Shown here: piece by piece, positions 62,157 through 64,000 of the stretch
How positions within the stretch are numbered: the first letter of the stretch is position 1
Layout: every line of letters begins with the position of its first letter
Assembly (NCBI RefSeq): GCF_038069655.2
Contig: NZ_CP150951.2
Location: 186,001 to 250,000, forward strand
Reading direction: 5' to 3'
Length of the DNA stretch: 64,000 bases
Source of the DNA: Yoonia sp. BS5-3
Lineage (GTDB): Bacteria > Pseudomonadota > Alphaproteobacteria > Rhodobacterales > Rhodobacteraceae
Made by a program: the position numbers and the translations under genes
Notes under the pieces: model-generated
Told to the model about the DNA's origin: nothing
Databases searched by the model: none
Seen by the model: the letters and a program-made list of their open reading frames with translations, nothing else

Positions 62157-62512
62157 CAGCCTGTCTTTTCAAGCAATGCCAGCACGTCATCATCGTCTTT
62201 AGCGCCGGCGGCAGCCCCTTTGAGCTGGTCAACTTCGCGTTTGAGCCGTTCGACCTCACGCGCTTTGACGCGCCTTTCGGCGCGCATCCGGCTTTCGCGC
62301 AGCCATTCCCACAAGAAGCCAATTAACAAACCCGCCCCGACGCCGATGAATAGCACGACGTAAAGCGGCAGATCGATATCTGGTGAAATCCCAAACAAAT
62401 CACCAAGCGCGACAGGCATCGCGCGCAGTGTGACATAGCTGCTATTTGCCAGCCCAACGAGCACAAGCAAAACAAGGATGATGCCCCAAAAGGCGTAACG
62501 GATCGTTTTCAT
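62156..62512 (-). CDS. lapA: LapA family membrane protein (DUF1049)
   Basis: 118 residues. Two membrane segments ([20 protein letters not shown] and [19 protein letters not shown]) and a C-terminal coiled coil rich in Arg/Lys/Glu ([20 protein letters not shown]). This is the LapA (YciS) plan of lipopolysaccharide assembly proteins. It lies between ihfB and trpF, the usual alphaproteobacterial order. No lapB is adjacent. Confidence 0.85.
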   Translation of the reverse strand: MKTIRYAFWGIILVLLVLVGLANSSYVTLRAMPVALGDLFGISPDIDLPLYVVLFIGVGAGLLIGFLWEWLRESRMRAERRVKAREVERLKREVDQLKGAAAGAKDDDDVLALLEKTG

Positions 62513-62554
62513 GGGTCTGTCCTATCGCAAACGGCCAGGGAAATGAACCAGAAT

Positions 62555-62836
62555 TCAGTTCCCGTTCAAGCGATCACGCAAGAGTTTCCCCGTCTTAAAG
62601 AAAGGAACGTGTTTTTCTTCGACATCGACAGATTCGCCTGTACGGGGGTTCCGGCCGACGCGTTGATCCCGCTTTTTGACCGAGAACGCGCCAAAACCAC
62701 GCAGTTCGACCCGGTCACCATTCGACATCGCAGTCGTGATTTCTTCAAAAATGGTATTTACGATTTTCTCGACATCGCGTTGATAAAGATGCGGGTTTTC
62801 ATCGGCGATTTTCTGAATCAATTCGGAACGGATCAT
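62555..62836 (-). CDS. ihfB: Integration host factor subunit beta
   Basis: 93 residues from ATG ([15 protein letters not shown]). HU/IHF fold with the DNA-binding beta arm: [20 protein letters not shown], then [20 protein letters not shown]. With IhfA it bends DNA at specific sites. The annotated start removes ten upstream codons not found in the family. Placed between rpsA and lapA as in most relatives. Confidence 0.95.
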   Translation of the reverse strand: MIRSELIQKIADENPHLYQRDVEKIVNTIFEEITTAMSNGDRVELRGFGAFSVKKRDQRVGRNPRTGESVDVEEKHVPFFKTGKLLRDRLNGN

Positions 62837-63126
62837 AATTTTGGCCTCCCGCCAGTAATCTAACACTTAACACGCAGTTCTTCTTGCCTTTCAGCGACTA
62901 TAGGCAGTTTGGTGCCATGGTGAAATAGCAGGAATCCCCACTTTCGCGTCAAAATCAGGGCAGATTTCGAATAATTCGCTGTGTTTTGATGGGATTACCG
63001 CAATCAAGGGGCATCGGCCAAACCATGCTCGCCTGTTTTGACAGCTTGCGATTCGGGTCACAGTTTCGAAGGGTTCGCCGTGGACATACCCTGCCTTTTT
63101 CGACGTTGCGTTCAGCAAATGGACAT
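62837..63126. other. Intergenic region between rpsA and ihfB
   Basis: About 290 bp plus the adjacent terminator, holding presumably the ihfB promoter. A 90-codon open frame on the - strand runs through the rpsA terminator and shows no family resemblance, so it is not called as a gene. Confidence 0.5.
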
Positions 63127-63160
63127 AGAAAAGGCCCCACCGCATGAATGCGATGGGGCC
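63127..63160 (-). terminator. Intrinsic terminator after rpsA
   Basis: On the - strand GGCCCCATCGCAT pairs with ATGCGGTGGGGCC (one G-T pair) around a TC loop, followed by TTTTC. Strong factor-independent terminator 30 bases after the rpsA stop. Confidence 0.88.
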
Positions 63161-63189
63161 CAATGTTGCTTCGAACTCAGTTCGGGTCT

Positions 63190-64000
63190 TTAGTCGTCGC
63201 CCTTCAGAGCTGCACCAAGGATATCGCCCAAGGATGCGCCGCTGTCAGAGGAACCGAATTGCTCAACCGCTTCTTTTTCTTCTGCGATCTCACGCGCCTT
63301 GATCGACAGACCCAGCTTGCGGGTCTTGCTGTCGATATTGGTCACGCGCACGTCGACCTTGTCGCCAACGCCGAAACGCTCTGGACGCTGCTCGGCACGG
63401 TCACGGGACAGGTCAGAGCGACGGATGAAGGATTTTGCGCCTTCATAATCCACCTCGATGCCACCATCTTCGATCTTGGTGACTTCAACGGTGATAACCG
63501 AACCACGCTTGACGCCGCCAACAGCCTCGGCGAACGGATCACCGTCCAGGGCTTTGATCGACAGGCTGATACGCTCTTTTTCCACGTCAACTTCAGCAAC
63601 CTTGGCCTTGACCACGTCACCTTTGCGGAAATCACCGATGACGTCTTCGCCGCGGCCTTCCCATGTCAGGTCAGACAGGTGCACCATGCCGTCGATATCA
63701 CCTTCAAGGCCAACAAACAGACCGAATTCGGTGATGTTTTTGACTTCGCCTTCAACTTCAGTGCCTTCAGGGAACTGCTCGGCGAAGACTTCCCATGGGT
63801 TGCGCTGTGTCTGCTTCAGGCCAAGGGAAACGCGGCGCTTGGTGCTGTCGATTTCCAGAACCATGACTTCGACTTCCTGAGAGGTCGACACGATCTTGCC
63901 GGGGTGGACGTTTTTCTTGGTCCAAGACATCTCGGAGACGTGTACCAGACCTTCAACACCCGCTTCCAGCTCAACAAATGCACCATAGTCGGTGATGTTG
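63190..64000 (-). CDS. rpsA: 30S ribosomal protein S1 (3' part, continues beyond window)
   Basis: About 270 C-terminal residues are present and the reading frame continues past the window edge. Three S1 repeats can be seen (VEGEVKNITEFGLFVGLEGD, KAKVAEVDVEKERISLSIKA, DVRVTNIDSKTRKLGLSIKA). The tail is acidic (FGSSDSGASLGDILGAAL). It binds mRNA on the small subunit. The start lies outside the window; a Met inside the frame near 63930 is internal (SWTKKNVHPG). Confidence 0.95.
   Translation of the reverse strand, partial: NITDYGAFVELEAGVEGLVHVSEMSWTKKNVHPGKIVSTSQEVEVMVLEIDSTKRRVSLGLKQTQRNPWEVFAEQFPEGTEVEGEVKNITEFGLFVGLEGDIDGMVHLSDLTWEGRGEDVIGDFRKGDVVKAKVAEVDVEKERISLSIKALDGDPFAEAVGGVKRGSVITVEVTKIEDGGIEVDYEGAKSFIRRSDLSRDRAEQRPERFGVGDKVDVRVTNIDSKTRKLGLSIKAREIAEEKEAVEQFGSSDSGASLGDILGAALKGDD

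Noticed and set aside
62891..63163. 90-codon frame between rpsA and ihfB
   Set aside because: It begins inside the rpsA terminator and resembles nothing known; treated as intergenic.
1..64000. CRISPR arrays, insertion sequences, rRNA genes, prophage structural genes
   Set aside because: No regularly spaced direct repeats, transposase or integrase signatures, rRNA or capsid/portal-like proteins were seen on either strand.

Overview
The window is a chromosomal segment of an alphaproteobacterium, most probably a marine member of the Rhodobacteraceae (Roseobacter group). The evidence is the coding style (GC-rich third positions, many 4-base start/stop overlaps), the PhyR-NepR-EcfG general stress locus, the rpsA-ihfB-lapA-trpF-trpB order, NasT/NasS control of nitrate assimilation, and an MttB-family methyltransferase. 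Species cannot be fixed from the sequence alone.

Layout. 0-6 kb: two corrinoid-linked enzymes, a non-pyrrolysine MttB-family methyltransferase and a self-sufficient reductive dehalogenase fused to its own flavin/2Fe-2S reductase, with a HAD phosphatase between them. 6-13.4 kb: a PleD-type diguanylate cyclase with a degenerate receiver, an EF-hand/ECF sigma/Spy-like envelope-stress module, then DUF983, NUDIX, EamA, desaturase and XRE regulator genes. 13.4-15.5 kb: a decayed L-carnitine operon. Both its carnitine dehydrogenase-thioesterase and its beta-keto-acid cleavage enzyme carry large internal deletions, while the lipoprotein and lipocalin genes between them are intact. A GNAT gene beside it has an in-frame stop. 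15.5-21 kb: aldo/keto reductase, a small barrel protein, metG and the general stress locus, including a 52-codon nepR.

21-25.5 kb: a nonulosonic (sialic-type) acid island, neuA-(phosphatase)-neuB-GT25-unknown transferase. 25.6-40.5 kb: a complete nitrate assimilation cluster, nasT-nasS-[attenuator leader]-nrtA-nrtB-nrtCD-globin-globin-nirB-nirD-nasA-ybiB-like-cysG. It takes up nitrate, reduces it through nitrite to ammonium and supplies siroheme. NasT/NasS act on a terminator hairpin in the nrtA leader. It is followed by the 3' fragment of an epimerase gene and a lipoprotein.

41.3-43.1 kb: two tandem paralogous proteins of no recognised family, behind a perfect 25-bp inverted repeat; this is the best candidate for something undescribed. 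43.2-58 kb: ychF and trpA (divergent), a Tat-exported esterase, an AraC regulator and lactate dehydrogenase, a tandem pair of tiny acidic membrane proteins, rplY-pth housekeeping genes, several DUF proteins, and a membrane-anchored LuxR-type regulator with an exported partner. 58-64 kb: a slipin gene, a non-coding stretch with a divergent CCA-encoding tRNA-Lys and a tRNA-like remnant, then trpB, trpF, lapA, ihfB and the 3' part of rpsA, which runs off the window end. No CRISPR array, insertion sequence or rRNA was seen.
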